64,000 nt of DNA from Nannocystis pusilla (lineage in GTDB: Bacteria; Myxococcota_A; Polyangia; Nannocystales; Nannocystaceae), in contig NZ_JAIRAU010000056.1 in assembly GCF_020073745.1 (NCBI RefSeq), positions 310,001-374,000 of the forward strand. Reading direction: 5' to 3'. The notes beneath the pieces were generated by a model, which was given only the letters and a program-made list of their open reading frames with translations, was not told the origin of the DNA and made no database searches. Positions 51,342 to 60,520 of this stretch are shown piece after piece. Each line of letters starts with the position of its first letter. Positions within the stretch are counted from its first letter, which is position 1. A program made the translations under genes and the position numbers.

Positions 51342-51371
51342 GCGGCGCTGCTCGACGGGTGCGTGGAGCGG

Positions 51372-51413
51372 GATGCCCATTTGAACATGTCTTCGAGAAC
51401 ATGGTTAAATAGA
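51372..51413. repeat. 14-bp repeat, 3 units in phase
   Basis: GATGCCCATTTGAA, CATGTCTTCGAGAA, CATGGTTAAATAGA from 51372. More AT-rich than most copies. Confidence 0.75.
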
Positions 51414-51667
51414 CAGTATCGCCGCGACCGCGATCGCGGGCGCGCGGGCGCGAATTTGTTTCTCCAAGAACGGGAGGTCGCGGGGTCGCGCTCGGGTCCG
51501 ACGGATCCACGAGGCCCGGTGTGCGCCGGACGTGCGAACGCAGGCGCTGCTCGAACACTGTTGTCGGGCAGCAAGACACCCCGCGAGGCGCACAGAGGAG
51601 GCTCACGCGGCGGTTCCGGCTCCAGGATGCGTCGCGGCTGCCGGAATGTGACAGGGATCGTCGAGCG

Positions 51668-52708
51668 ATGCGGCGGATGGCAGGAGGACGGGCGGCGGGG
51701 GCCGCGGCGGTGGTGGGGCTGGTGCTCGCGGGTTGCTGGAAGGACAACCCGGCGTTCTTCGTCACCGAGGGTCCGGACACGGATACGGGCGAGGCGATGA
51801 CCCTGGCGAGCTCCTCGGCGGCGCTCGTGCCGGAGGCGACGACGTTGACGTCGACGACGACGGACGAGGCGACGACCACGGGGGATCCGGGCCAGGCGAC
51901 GACGACGGCCACGACCACGGGCGTCGCCACGAGCGGCCCCGATCCGACGACGGCCACCACCACGACGGCCACCTCCACCGCCACGGGTGAGTTCACCGGC
52001 GGCACCGGCACGACCGCCGAGGACGTGGCCCCGGTGTGCGGGTCGACGGGCTACGGTCCGGCGGAGCTGCTGGCGCGGCGATGGAACGGGGTGGTCCCGC
52101 AGGCGTGCGGCGATATCTCCGGGGGCAACTTCCTGATCGTGGGCGGGGAGGACGGGATCGTGGCCGCGCTGGCGTGTAACACCGCGCCGGCGGCGGGCTG
52201 CGTTGGTTGCGAGTTCGGGAAGTCGCTGCAGTTCGCGTTCCACACGCCGGAGCCCGCCGACGACATCGACGTGGGGCCCTGCGTGTACCTGGCGGCCCAC
52301 GGGGCGATGGAGGGCGATCCGCTGGGACCCTGCCGCTACCAGCAGATGGCGCTGTGGCACGACGGCAGCAACACGCCGGGCAAATCTCCGCCGCTGGCGC
52401 TGTTCGGCCACCAGACGCTGTCCCCCGACCCGGCCGTGAACACGGTGGCCCAGGCGACGCTCGCGGTCGAGCTGGTGCCGTCGGAGAGCGAGTGCTCGTG
52501 CGTCGACGTCGACGACTGCTGCCCCGAAAAGGCGGTCGAGTACTCGCTGCGCTTCGGCGGCGCCGAAACCGTCGAGGTCGCGCCCGGACAGCACGCGACG
52601 CTCGAGTTCGCCGACGCGGTCTACGAGGCGTACAACGGCCAGTCGTTCGAGACCGGGGCGTGCGGGCAGGAGCAGCGGTTCGACTGGTGGCTGCTGCGCC
52701 AGCAGTGA
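51668..52708 (+). CDS. Lipoprotein with Thr-rich linker, unknown Cys-rich domain
   Basis: 346 residues from the ATG at 51668 (an ATG at 51677 is also possible). Lipobox LAGC, then a Thr/Ala/Ser linker (about 45-120). The folded part has many cysteines (PVCGSTGYG, ACNTAPAAGCVGCEFG, GPCVYLA, GPCRYQQM, ECSCVDVDDCCPEK, GACGQEQ) and the strands of an extracellular beta domain. Same design as the lipoprotein at 18998. It is flanked on both sides by minisatellite arrays. Confidence 0.75.
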   Translation: MRRMAGGRAAGAAAVVGLVLAGCWKDNPAFFVTEGPDTDTGEAMTLASSSAALVPEATTLTSTTTDEATTTGDPGQATTTATTTGVATSGPDPTTATTTTATSTATGEFTGGTGTTAEDVAPVCGSTGYGPAELLARRWNGVVPQACGDISGGNFLIVGGEDGIVAALACNTAPAAGCVGCEFGKSLQFAFHTPEPADDIDVGPCVYLAAHGAMEGDPLGPCRYQQMALWHDGSNTPGKSPPLALFGHQTLSPDPAVNTVAQATLAVELVPSESECSCVDVDDCCPEKAVEYSLRFGGAETVEVAPGQHATLEFADAVYEAYNGQSFETGACGQEQRFDWWLLRQQ

Positions 52709-52737
52709 CGGCGCGCGTCGGACCCACGTGCGCGGAG

Positions 52738-52995
52738 AAGTCGCGGGCTCGTCGCTGAGAGAGCGATCGCGGCGGAGAAATCGCGGGGCTTCTCCGTGCA
52801 AGTGCCATCGCGTCTGCGAAGTCGCGGGGCTTCTCGGTGCGAGAGCTATCGAGTCGGAGGAGTCGCGGTGCCTCTCGGTGCGAGAGCGACCGAGTCGGAG
52901 GAGTCGCGGGCCGATGCGAGAGCGACCGAGTCGGAGGAGTCGCGGGGCCTCTCGGTGCGAGAGCTATCGAGTCGGAGGAGTCGCGGGGCCGTGGG
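52738..52995. repeat. 41-bp tandem repeat, about 7 copies
   Basis: The landmark AGTCGCGG recurs at about 52738, 52778, 52819, 52860, 52901, 52937 and 52978 (period 40-41, one copy shortened to 36). Most units contain the inverted repeat CTCTCGGTGCGAGAG, so each copy could fold into a small hairpin. Confidence 0.85.
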
Positions 52996-53207
52996 AGATG
53001 GGGGGGCGGCGAGCGGGGGGCAAGGGTCCCTCGCTTTCGTCGGGCACCCCCCCAAGGCACGTGCTCGGCGCGATACCTTGCGAACAACGTCGGTCGCCGT
53101 GCGCCGACATCCGCGACGAACACGGACTGTGCGCCTCCGCGCGAGCCTTGGGCTCCGCCCCGCCGGCGTCCCATGCCCCCCGCTCGCCTTGAGAAGAGTT
53201 GGGCGGC

Positions 53208-53425
53208 CCCGCTCGTTCTCGTGCATCGGTTGTCGCGTCATCCCGATGCCCCGCTCGTCGTTCGTCGGTGATTGCGTCACATCTCGATGCCCCGCTCGTC
53301 CTCGTGCATCGGTTGTCGCGTCTCATCGAGATGGACCGTTCGTCCTCGTGCATCGGTTGTCGCGTCTCATCGAGATGCCCCGCTCGGCGATCGCGTCACA
53401 TCGGTTGTTGCGTCTCATCCAGATC
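53208..53425. repeat. 41-44-bp tandem repeat, about 5 copies
   Basis: Copies are marked by GCTCGT or a variant at 53211, 53253, 53294, 53338 and 53382 and share TCCTCGTGCATCGGTTGTCGCG and TCTCATCGAGATG blocks. Different sequence from the 41-bp array just upstream, but similar unit length. Also contains the small inverted repeat TCTCATCGAGA. Confidence 0.8.
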
Positions 53426-53446
53426 CCCGCTTGATGCCCACCGCAT

Positions 53447-53488
53447 CATGTCCGTTTCGACATGTCTCATCGGGCAATTCGGCCCATC
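53447..53488. repeat. 14-bp repeat, 3 units in phase
   Basis: CATGTCCGTTTCGA, CATGTCTCATCGGG, CAATTCGGCCCATC from 53447. Confidence 0.75.
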
Positions 53489-53567
53489 TTCATGACCGGT
53501 CGGGACCGTGCCGTCCCACGACCTCGTCCATCGTCCGCGTGTGCGACCCACCAATCGCTTGAGAGGA

Positions 53568-53609
53568 CATGCTCTTACGAACATGTCCCCATGGTCATGT
53601 GTCGCCGCG
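53568..53609. repeat. 14-bp repeat, 3 units, reaching into the kinase stop codon
   Basis: CATGCTCTTACGAA, CATGTCCCCATGGT, CATGTGTCGCCGCG from 53568. The TCA stop (53595-53597) of the minus-strand kinase gene is formed at the boundary of the second and third units. Confidence 0.8.
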
Positions 53610-56600
53610 CTGGCGGCCAGGGAAGCCGGGCAGCAGCGCGCGGGTCATTCGGTCGGGGCGGCGGACGCCCTGCTCGCCGAGGGCGAGGTCGGCGGCGGCG
53701 ATCATCTCGGCGCCCTTGTCCCCGCCGGTGAGCTCGCCGAGGCGGCGGCGGGCGGCGGCGGCGTACAGGGCCATGTCGGCGGCGCGCAGGCCCGGCTCGG
53801 CCGCGCGCAGCCCGGCGAGGGCGCGGTCCTTGTGGCCGAGCGACGCGGCCAGGCCCGCGCCGACCAGCTCGCCGAGCGGGCGGGCCCACGGGGCTGTCTC
53901 GAGGGCCAGGCGGCTCGCCTCGTGCTCGACCAGGCGGACGAGGCCCGCGCGCTCGCTGTCGCCGTGGTCGGAGATCAGGCGCAGCAGGGCCGCCTGCGCG
54001 CGCAGGAAGCCGAGCACCACGTGGGCCCACTGGCTGTGGAACAAGAACGACGTCTCGAGGTCGGCGAACTCGCGCTCGACGCGGCCCCACGGCGCGGCCG
54101 GGTCGTCGCCGTAGAAGTCGACCAGCAGGCTGCCGACGAAGGTCCACAGCCGCGGCGGGCCGAGCGACTCCTCGGGCAGGCGCTGCTGCACGTAGCCGAT
54201 CTCGGCGCGCGCGCGCAGGAGGTCGTCCTCGGCCAGCCAGTAGGCGACCTGCGGCCCGCCGCGCAGCAGCGCGTCGGACCAGCTGTCGTCGCGGTCGCGG
54301 GCCTCGGCGATGAACGTGGCGAGGCGCTGGCCGACCACGCGCAGGTCGCCGAGCAGGAAGTGGGCGATCAGGCGGTACGACTGGCCGCTGACGATCTCGT
54401 AGTTGGTGCCGGTGCACTCGCTGCGCAGGATCTGCTCCGACTGCTCGAGCAGGACGATGCACTCGCGCCAGCGCCCGAAGTGGAACGCCGCGACCCCGCG
54501 CGACAGGGCCAAAAGGCCGCGCGGCAGCGCCTCGGGGGTGCGCTGCAGCAGGGCCTGGGCGGCGCTGGCGAGCTTCTCGGTGCGGGCGCGGTCGTTCTCG
54601 CCGCCCGAGGAGACGAACGCGACCTCGGCCGCCAGCGCGCAGGCGGCGTGGAAGATGTTACCTGTCTTGTAGGACAGGTTGAGGTAGCGCGCCTGGAACA
54701 GCGCGGTCAGCGGGAGGTCGTGCGCGGCCAGGCTCGACGACAGGGTGCGGCACACGGCCAGGCGCACGAGGTCGTCAGGGTCGGTGGTCTTGGGGTCGCG
54801 CTCGCGCAGGCCGAGGCCGCGCAGGCGCCAGCGGGCCCGCTCCCACGTGAGGCTGGTGTGCAGCGCGCGGCTGGTGGCCGGGAGGCTCATGCCGGCGGCG
54901 GCGAGCACCTGGCGCATCGTCGCCATGCCCTCGGGCAGCTGGCCGGCGCGGATGAACTGCTCGCCGGCGCGGCGGCGCAGCTCGAGCGCGCGGGCCGGCG
55001 GCTCGGAGGCGGCTGCCTCGAGGTACAGGCGGGCCGCCTTGACGCCGCGGCCGGCGTTGGCGAGCGCGTCGGCGAGGCGGACGCTGAGCTCGGCGCGGCC
55101 CTTGTCGCTGTGCGGCTTGAACTCGAGGGCGAGGCGGTAGAGGCGGGCGGCGCGGTCGAACGCGAGGGCGGCGGCGGCCTGGTCGGCGGCCATCTGCGCG
55201 TAGTCGCCGGCGCGCTCCCACTCGCCGGCCTCGCGGTAGTGCAGCGCGAGGGTGTCGCTGTCGCGCTCGCCGTGGTGCTCCATCGCGAACGCGAGGTCGC
55301 GGTGGCGGGCCTTGAGGTCGTCGGGCGCGAGCGCGGCGAGCACCAGCTCGCGCACGCGGTCGTGGTAGGTCTCGATGACCTCGCTGTCGCCGCTGCGGGT
55401 GAGCACGAGGTGCTCGCTGCGCAACGTGGCGAGCGCGGCGTGGGTCTCGGGCAGACCCGCGGCGGCGCCGGCGAGGCGCAGGTCGACCGGGCCGCCGGCG
55501 ACCGCGGCGATCTCGAGCAGCCGCCGCGCCGGCTCGGGCAAGCCGTCGATGCGGGCCAGCAGCACGCGATCGAGGGTGACCTCGCCGCGCTCGCCGGGCC
55601 GCTCGCCGGTGGCGAGCAAGTGACGCACCAATTCGCTGACGAACAGCGGGTTGCCCTGGGCCTCGCGCGCGACCTGGCGGGCCCGCGCGCGCAGGTTGGC
55701 GGGCAAGAGTGACTGCGCGAGGTCCTCGGCGTCGGCCTCGGACAGGGGACCGATCTGCAGCTCGCGCAGATCGAGCTCGCCGCGCGCGGCCTCGCGGAGG
55801 GTCTTGAGCACCGCGCCGCTGTGGGCCTCGGTGCGGTAGCTGGCGATCAGCAGCAGCGCGGGGGCGTCGGGCGGGCGCAGCAGATCGGCGAGCAGCGCGG
55901 CGCTGTCGCGATCGCCCCACTGCAGGTCGTCGATGTGCAGCACCAGCGGGGCGCGGTCGGCCAGGCGCGCCAGCAACTCCTTGAGCGCCGCGAAGGCGCG
56001 CCGTCGCAGCTCGCGCGGGTCGGGGATGTCGACCGAGCGCCGCGGCGCCTGCGTGACCGCCTTGACCCGCTGCAGCACCGGGAACACGCGCGCCAGGGCG
56101 TGGACGTCGCGCGGCATCAATTCGGCGACCTTGGCCTCGGGCAGGCGCAGGAGGTGCTTGGCGAGGGCGTCGATCAGCGAGTCGAGCGCCTTGAACGACA
56201 CCGACTCGCGCTCGTAGCAGCGACCGGCCAGCACGACCGCGGGGCCGCGCTGCAGGCGGGCGAGGAACTCGCGCACCAATGCGCTCTTGCCCATGCCGGA
56301 GCGGCCGTAGACCTGGACCAGCGCGGCGCGGCCCTTCTGCGTGGCGGCGGCGGCGTCCTGCAGGGCGCGCAGCTGGGCCTCGCGGCCGACGAAGAGGTCG
56401 CGCTCCTGGCCGACGGCGGTGCGCGGGCGGATGCCGGTGGGGCCGCTGCCGACGCGCTGCAGCACCTCGGCGCTGCTCGGCCGGGCCTTGGGGTCGCGGC
56501 TGAGCAGCGCGAGGCACAGCTCCTCGAGATCCTTGGGCAGGCCCGAGACGATGCTCGAAGGGACAGGCGCGTCCCGGTCCTGCTTGGCGATCATGACCTT

Positions 56601-57416
56601 GAGGCCCTTGCCCTTGAAGGGCAGCTCGCCGGTCAGCGCCTGGTAGACCATCACGCCGACGGCGTACCAGTCGGAGGCGGTCGAGGCCGGCTGTCCGCCG
56701 GCTTGCTCGGGGGACATGTACGCGGGCGTGCCGACCACCCCGCCGGCCTCGGTGCTGCGGACGGTCTCGGTGATCGAGTCGCTGACGAGGCCGAAGTCGA
56801 GGATGACGAGCCGGCCCTCGCGGGTGATGAGGACGTTCGACGGCTTGATGTCGCGGTGCAGCTTGCCGGCCGCGTGCAGGGCCCCGAGGCCGGCGGCGAG
56901 CTGGCGCAGCGCGGCCCGCAGGCGCTCCCAGCCCTGCTCGCGCTCGGCGGCGAGGGCGGCCGGATCTTGCTCCTCCGACTCGTCGGCCGCGCCGCGCACG
57001 TACTCGACGAACTCGAGCCCGTCGATGTACTCCATCGTGAAGAAGATCTGCTCGCCCTCGAAGAACAGCTCGTGCAGCTGGATGACGTTCGGGTGGGCGA
57101 CGTCGGCGAGGGCCCGGAACTCGCGCTTGAAGCGGTACAGCGCGCCCGGGCTGACGTTGAGCAGGGTCTTCAGCGCGACCGGATGGGCCCGCTCGCGATC
57201 GATCGCCTCGTACACCACGCCCATGCCGCCGGCGCCGACGCGGCGGACGATGTTGAAGCGCTTGTCGTTGGCGAAGCTGACGAACTGGGCGCTCTCGCCC
57301 GGATCGGGCTCGCGGGGCTGCGACGGGGCGCTCTTGCCGTCGCTGGTGAGGTCGTCGCCCGAGCGGAACGACATCGCCTCCTCGAGCGAGAGCTGCGTGT
57401 TGTCGTCGCGACTCAC
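53595..57416 (-). CDS. Ser/Thr kinase-AAA ATPase-TPR signalling protein
   Basis: 1273 residues. The N-terminal Hanks kinase (about 52-330) has all motifs: VGAGGMGVVYEA, VALKTL, HRDIKPSN, DFGLV and GTPAYMSPEQ. An AAA/STAND-like ATPase (about 345-690) has Walker A GRSGMGKSA and Walker B LVLHIDDLQWGD. The C-terminal about 550 residues are helical, TPR-like repeats. This is the kinase-STAND-TPR type common in myxobacteria, related in plan to Pkn proteins and MalT-like ATPases. No transmembrane segment, so cytosolic. One 14-bp unit (54661) lies in the TPR-coding part, and the stop codon is made by repeat sequence. Confidence 0.9.
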   Translation of the reverse strand: MSRDDNTQLSLEEAMSFRSGDDLTSDGKSAPSQPREPDPGESAQFVSFANDKRFNIVRRVGAGGMGVVYEAIDRERAHPVALKTLLNVSPGALYRFKREFRALADVAHPNVIQLHELFFEGEQIFFTMEYIDGLEFVEYVRGAADESEEQDPAALAAEREQGWERLRAALRQLAAGLGALHAAGKLHRDIKPSNVLITREGRLVILDFGLVSDSITETVRSTEAGGVVGTPAYMSPEQAGGQPASTASDWYAVGVMVYQALTGELPFKGKGLKVMIAKQDRDAPVPSSIVSGLPKDLEELCLALLSRDPKARPSSAEVLQRVGSGPTGIRPRTAVGQERDLFVGREAQLRALQDAAAATQKGRAALVQVYGRSGMGKSALVREFLARLQRGPAVVLAGRCYERESVSFKALDSLIDALAKHLLRLPEAKVAELMPRDVHALARVFPVLQRVKAVTQAPRRSVDIPDPRELRRRAFAALKELLARLADRAPLVLHIDDLQWGDRDSAALLADLLRPPDAPALLLIASYRTEAHSGAVLKTLREAARGELDLRELQIGPLSEADAEDLAQSLLPANLRARARQVAREAQGNPLFVSELVRHLLATGERPGERGEVTLDRVLLARIDGLPEPARRLLEIAAVAGGPVDLRLAGAAAGLPETHAALATLRSEHLVLTRSGDSEVIETYHDRVRELVLAALAPDDLKARHRDLAFAMEHHGERDSDTLALHYREAGEWERAGDYAQMAADQAAAALAFDRAARLYRLALEFKPHSDKGRAELSVRLADALANAGRGVKAARLYLEAAASEPPARALELRRRAGEQFIRAGQLPEGMATMRQVLAAAGMSLPATSRALHTSLTWERARWRLRGLGLRERDPKTTDPDDLVRLAVCRTLSSSLAAHDLPLTALFQARYLNLSYKTGNIFHAACALAAEVAFVSSGGENDRARTEKLASAAQALLQRTPEALPRGLLALSRGVAAFHFGRWRECIVLLEQSEQILRSECTGTNYEIVSGQSYRLIAHFLLGDLRVVGQRLATFIAEARDRDDSWSDALLRGGPQVAYWLAEDDLLRARAEIGYVQQRLPEESLGPPRLWTFVGSLLVDFYGDDPAAPWGRVEREFADLETSFLFHSQWAHVVLGFLRAQAALLRLISDHGDSERAGLVRLVEHEASRLALETAPWARPLGELVGAGLAASLGHKDRALAGLRAAEPGLRAADMALYAAAARRRLGELTGGDKGAEMIAAADLALGEQGVRRPDRMTRALLPGFPGRQRGDT
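54661..54678. repeat. Intragenic 14-bp unit in the giant kinase gene
   Basis: CCTGTCTTGTAGGA plus CAGG; CCTGTC and GACAGG are perfectly complementary. Encodes LSYKTGN in the TPR region. Confidence 0.5.
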
Positions 57417-57628
57417 GGCTGTGGCAGGTTAGCGCCGCCGCCGGGCGCGCGGAACCCAAATGGCCGCGGCGCGGGCCGTGGTCGCTCTCGCGGCGGCGCG
57501 TCGGCGGCCGCGCAGCGACCTGCCGAGTCCGTCGCGGCGCGGCGTGTGACCGTCCTCCGCACGGTCCGCGCGCGGTAAGCGTGAGCGAGCGCAACTGCGA
57601 ACGGCCCTGTGCCCGCGGGCGGTCGTGA

Positions 57629-57656
57629 TAACCCCCAAGGGACATGACCTCCGATG
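57629..57656. repeat. 14-bp repeat, 2 units, carrying a start codon
   Basis: TAACCCCCAAGGGA followed by CATGACCTCCGATG; the ATG inside the second unit's CATG is the thiolase start codon. AAGGG would serve as its Shine-Dalgarno, although the spacing is short. Confidence 0.5.
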
Positions 57657-58855
57657 CTCGTACGCCTGTCATCGTCGCCGCAGTCCGCACGCCGATCGGC
57701 CGGCTCCGTGGCGCGCTCGCGCCGGTGAGGCCCGACGATCTCGCGTCCCACGTCGTCCGCCACCTCGCCGAGCACTACAGCGCGGCGATGGAGCAGCTCG
57801 AGGACGTGTACTTCGGCGCCGCCAACCAGGCCGGCGAAGACAACCGCAACGTCGCGCGCATGGCCCTGCTGCTGGCCGGCCTGCCGGTCGAGGTCCCCGG
57901 CGTCACCGTCAATCGCCTGTGCGGCTCCGGCATGGAGGCGATCATCCAGGCGGCCAAGAGCATCATGGTCGGCGAGGGCTCGGTGTACATCGCCGGCGGG
58001 GTCGAGAGCATGACCCGCGCGCCGTACGTGATGCCGAAGGCCGGCGAGGCGTTCGCCCGCGACGCCAAGCTCTACGACACCGCGCTCGGCTGGCGCATGA
58101 CCAACCCGGCGATGGACCGCCTGTACGGCGCGGAGCCGCTCGGCATCACCGCCGAGAACGTGGCCGAGCGCTACCACGTCAGCCGCGAGGACCAGGACGC
58201 GTGGGCGCTCGGCAGCCACACCAAGGCCGCGGCCGCGCAGGACGAGGGCTGGTTCGACAACGAGATCGTGCCGATCGAGATCCCCGGGCCCAAGGGCCAG
58301 GAGCCGACGCGCGTCAGCGTCGACGAGTCGGTCCGCCGCGACACCACCCTCGCCGCGCTCGCCAAGCTCAAGCCGGTGTTCAAGCCCGGCGGCAGCGTGA
58401 CCGCCGGCAACAGCTCGCCGCTCAACGACGGCGCGGCCGCGCTGCTCATCACCAGCGCCGAGCAGGCGCACAACCTCGGGCTGCGGCCGATGGCCCGCAT
58501 CGCCGCGTGGGGCCACGCCGGCGTGGCCCCCGGCGTCATGGGGATCGGCCCCGTGCCCGCCAGCCGCCGGGCCCTCAAGCGCGCCGGCCTGCAGGTCGGC
58601 GACCTCGGGGCGGTCGAGCTCAACGAGGCGTTCGCGTCGCAGACCGTGGCCTCCATCCGCAGCCTCGACCTCGACCCGGCCAAGGTGAACCCGGGCGGCG
58701 GCGCGATCGCCCTCGGCCACCCGCTCGGCTGCTCCGGCGCCCGCATCACCACCTCGCTGGCCCACGGCATGGCCCGCGCCCGCGTGCGCTGGGGGCTGGC
58801 GTCCATGTGCATCGGCGTCGGCCAGGGGATCGCGCTTGTGCTCGAGCGCACTTGA
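57644..58855 (+). CDS. Acetyl-CoA acyltransferase (thiolase)
   Basis: 403 residues. A complete thiolase: acyl-accepting Cys93 in VNRLCGSGM, NEAF block (ELNEAFASQ), catalytic His in GGAIALGHPLGCSGAR (about 362) and the second Cys in MCIGVGQG (about 392). Size and motifs fit FadA/PcaF-type degradative thiolases, which cleave 3-oxoacyl-CoA with CoA; biosynthetic acetoacetyl-CoA thiolase is also possible. No other beta-oxidation gene is adjacent, so the pathway cannot be read from context. Divergent from the giant kinase with a 227-bp gap. Confidence 0.9.
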   Translation: MTSDARTPVIVAAVRTPIGRLRGALAPVRPDDLASHVVRHLAEHYSAAMEQLEDVYFGAANQAGEDNRNVARMALLLAGLPVEVPGVTVNRLCGSGMEAIIQAAKSIMVGEGSVYIAGGVESMTRAPYVMPKAGEAFARDAKLYDTALGWRMTNPAMDRLYGAEPLGITAENVAERYHVSREDQDAWALGSHTKAAAAQDEGWFDNEIVPIEIPGPKGQEPTRVSVDESVRRDTTLAALAKLKPVFKPGGSVTAGNSSPLNDGAAALLITSAEQAHNLGLRPMARIAAWGHAGVAPGVMGIGPVPASRRALKRAGLQVGDLGAVELNEAFASQTVASIRSLDLDPAKVNPGGGAIALGHPLGCSGARITTSLAHGMARARVRWGLASMCIGVGQGIALVLERT

Positions 58856-58918
58856 GCGATCGCCGCGGCGCGCGGGTTTGTTGGCGCCCGCGCCGCCGTG
58901 GCCTAACGTGCCGCTCCA

Positions 58919-59482
58919 ATGCGAAAGAACATCGTAGCTGGCCTCGCCTGTATGCTCCTCGCGCTGCCCGCCTGCACCAGCAGCAGCGGCGACACCGAGA
59001 CGACCGACACCGCCGCGCCCGGGACCACCGACGACGCGACCACCGACGGCACCGGCACGCCGACGACCACCGAGACCGGTGGCCCGGTGTGTGAGCCGGC
59101 CCCCGAGGGCGGCGTCGGCGGCGTGATGAACGAGTTCGGCGCGCCCTGCAGCTCCGACGACGAGTGCGTGGCGATCCTCGGCGAGGGCGGCGTCTGCCTC
59201 GACAACATCCTCGGGCTCTACGACCTGCCCTGCGGCTACTGCTCCAAGCTGTGCGACCTGCCGCCGGGCACCGGCTACGTGCCCGACGACATGATCTGCG
59301 GCATGGGCGTGACCTGCATCGGCGCCGACGGCTACTTCGAGGGCTGCGTGGTCGAGTGCCAGGACGACTCCGACTGTCCGCGCGAGGGCTACCAGTGCCG
59401 GATCATGCCGCAGATCGGCCAGACCGGCGACCCCAAGTTCTGCCTCATGACCGATGACTACGAAGTCATGACCATGCCTTGA
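58919..59482 (+). CDS. Small Cys-rich lipoprotein
   Basis: 187 residues. Lipobox LPAC near residue 19, Thr/Asp/Gly linker to about residue 55. The rest has about twelve cysteines in a pattern of short disulfide-linked loops (CSSDDECVAILGEGGVCLD, CGYCSKLCD, VVECQDDSDCPREGYQCR). The CxxDxxCxxxxxxC spacing resembles myxobacterial Cys-rich domains. Surface role unknown. Its stop codon lies in the 14-bp array at 59473. Confidence 0.75.
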   Translation: MRKNIVAGLACMLLALPACTSSSGDTETTDTAAPGTTDDATTDGTGTPTTTETGGPVCEPAPEGGVGGVMNEFGAPCSSDDECVAILGEGGVCLDNILGLYDLPCGYCSKLCDLPPGTGYVPDDMICGMGVTCIGADGYFEGCVVECQDDSDCPREGYQCRIMPQIGQTGDPKFCLMTDDYEVMTMP

Positions 59483-59542
59483 GATGCAGGTACGAACGGA
59501 CATGTCACAGGGAGCATGTCCGTGAGGCCATGGCCCGCGCCG
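59473..59542. repeat. 14-bp repeat array, 5 units, holding a stop and a start codon
   Basis: Units start at 59473, 59487, 59501, 59515 and 59529. The first contains the lipoprotein stop codon. The fourth (CATGTCCGTGAGGC) contains the ATG of the methyltransferase, whose residues MSVRPWPAP come from repeat sequence. Confidence 0.85.
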
Positions 59543-60469
59543 GCCCTGCTCGACGGGGCCATGGGGACGGAGCTCGAGCGCCGCGGCGCCCGCATGGACG
59601 CGCCGCTGTGGTCGGCCCACGCGCTGGTCGAGGCGCCCGAGGTCGTGCGGGCGATCCACCTCGACTACCTGCGCGCCGGGGCGCAGGTGATCACGACCGA
59701 CACGTTCCGCACCCACGCGCGCAACCTGGCCGCCGGCGGGCGCGCGCACGAGGCGGCGACGCTGACCGAACTCGCGGTGCGGCTGGCCCGCGAGGCCCGG
59801 GACCAATTCGCCGCGGACGATCCGACGGCGGCGGCCGAGGTGCGGATCGCCGGATCGATCAGCCCGCTCGAGGACTGCTTCCGCCCGCAAGACTCGCCCG
59901 GCGTGCGGTCCGGACCCGAACACCGGGCGATGGCCGAGACCCTGACGGCGGCCGGCTGCGACCTGCTGCTGGTCGAGACGATGGGCCGCGTCGACGAGGC
60001 GGTGGCGGCCGTGCGCGCGGCCGCCGGGCTCGGGCCGCCGGTGTGGCTGGCGGTGGTCTGCCGCGGCGACGGGCGCATGCTCGCCGGCGAGCCGCTGGCA
60101 GAATTGGTGGCAGAGCTGCGCGGACTGTCGGTGCAGGCGCTGCTGATCAATTGCACCGACCTGGCGTACCTCGCGGCGGCGATCCCGGCGCTCGTCGACG
60201 CAGCTGGCCATACGGACATGCTCCTCGGGACCTATCCGCACACCGGCCGGGCGGAGGCCGGCGGCTTCGTGACGCACGCGGTGACGGCGGAGGTGTTTGC
60301 GACGGAGGTGGCTGCGCTGGCCCGCGCGGCCCGGCTGCAGCTGGTGGGGTCGTGCTGCGGGTCGACGCCGGCGTGGACGGCGGCGCTGGCGGAGGCGCTG
60401 TACCCGGAGTCGGGCAGCCGCGTAGGGGCTCGCGCGGCGCTGGCGGGCCTGGTGCCGCGGCGCGCTTGA
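59516..60469 (+). CDS. Homocysteine S-methyltransferase family protein
   Basis: 317 residues. A single TIM-barrel domain: LLDGAMGTELERRG at the start, VITTDTFRTH, LLVETMG, and the zinc cysteines LINCTD (about 212) and VGSCCGSTP (about 279-280). These match the catalytic Cys set of MmuM/BHMT/MetH-N. It should transfer a methyl group from a donor such as S-methylmethionine to homocysteine. Start chosen at the ATG inside the 14-bp array; there is no later Met before the conserved LLDGAMG. Confidence 0.85.
   Translation: MSVRPWPAPALLDGAMGTELERRGARMDAPLWSAHALVEAPEVVRAIHLDYLRAGAQVITTDTFRTHARNLAAGGRAHEAATLTELAVRLAREARDQFAADDPTAAAEVRIAGSISPLEDCFRPQDSPGVRSGPEHRAMAETLTAAGCDLLLVETMGRVDEAVAAVRAAAGLGPPVWLAVVCRGDGRMLAGEPLAELVAELRGLSVQALLINCTDLAYLAAAIPALVDAAGHTDMLLGTYPHTGRAEAGGFVTHAVTAEVFATEVAALARAARLQLVGSCCGSTPAWTAALAEALYPESGSRVGARAALAGLVPRRA
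60217..60234. repeat. Possible intragenic 14-bp unit
   Basis: CATGCTCCTCGGGA followed by CCTATC, inside the methyltransferase gene; encodes DMLLGTYP. May be chance. Confidence 0.3.
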
Positions 60470-60486
60470 TCCCGGCCACGCGGTCG

Positions 60487-60520
60487 CATGGAGCTGTCTC
60501 TTGGGACATGCGGCGAGCCG
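60487..60520. repeat. 14-bp repeat, 2 units
   Basis: GCTGTCTCTTGGGA (60493) then CATGCGGCGAGCCG, 18 bp after the methyltransferase stop codon; a further CATGGA precedes them. Confidence 0.65.

Larger units (their letters stand above)
50827..51667. other. 841-bp intergenic region with a 33-34-bp minisatellite and 14-bp repeats
   Basis: Between divergent genes. No convincing coding sequence; frames are dominated by Arg/Pro/Ala. It holds a degenerate tandem repeat (51171-51341) and three 14-bp units (51372-51413). Confidence 0.55.
52709..53594. other. 886-bp gene-free region packed with tandem repeats
   Basis: Two minisatellites (52738-52995 and 53208-53425) and two groups of 14-bp units (53447-53488 and 53568-53609) take up most of it. 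Translations in all frames are repetitive and unlike protein. It separates convergent genes, a lipoprotein and a giant kinase. Confidence 0.6.

Noticed and set aside
52738..53425. CRISPR-like arrays
   Set aside because: The tandem units are contiguous and similar throughout; there are no unique spacers and no cas genes nearby.
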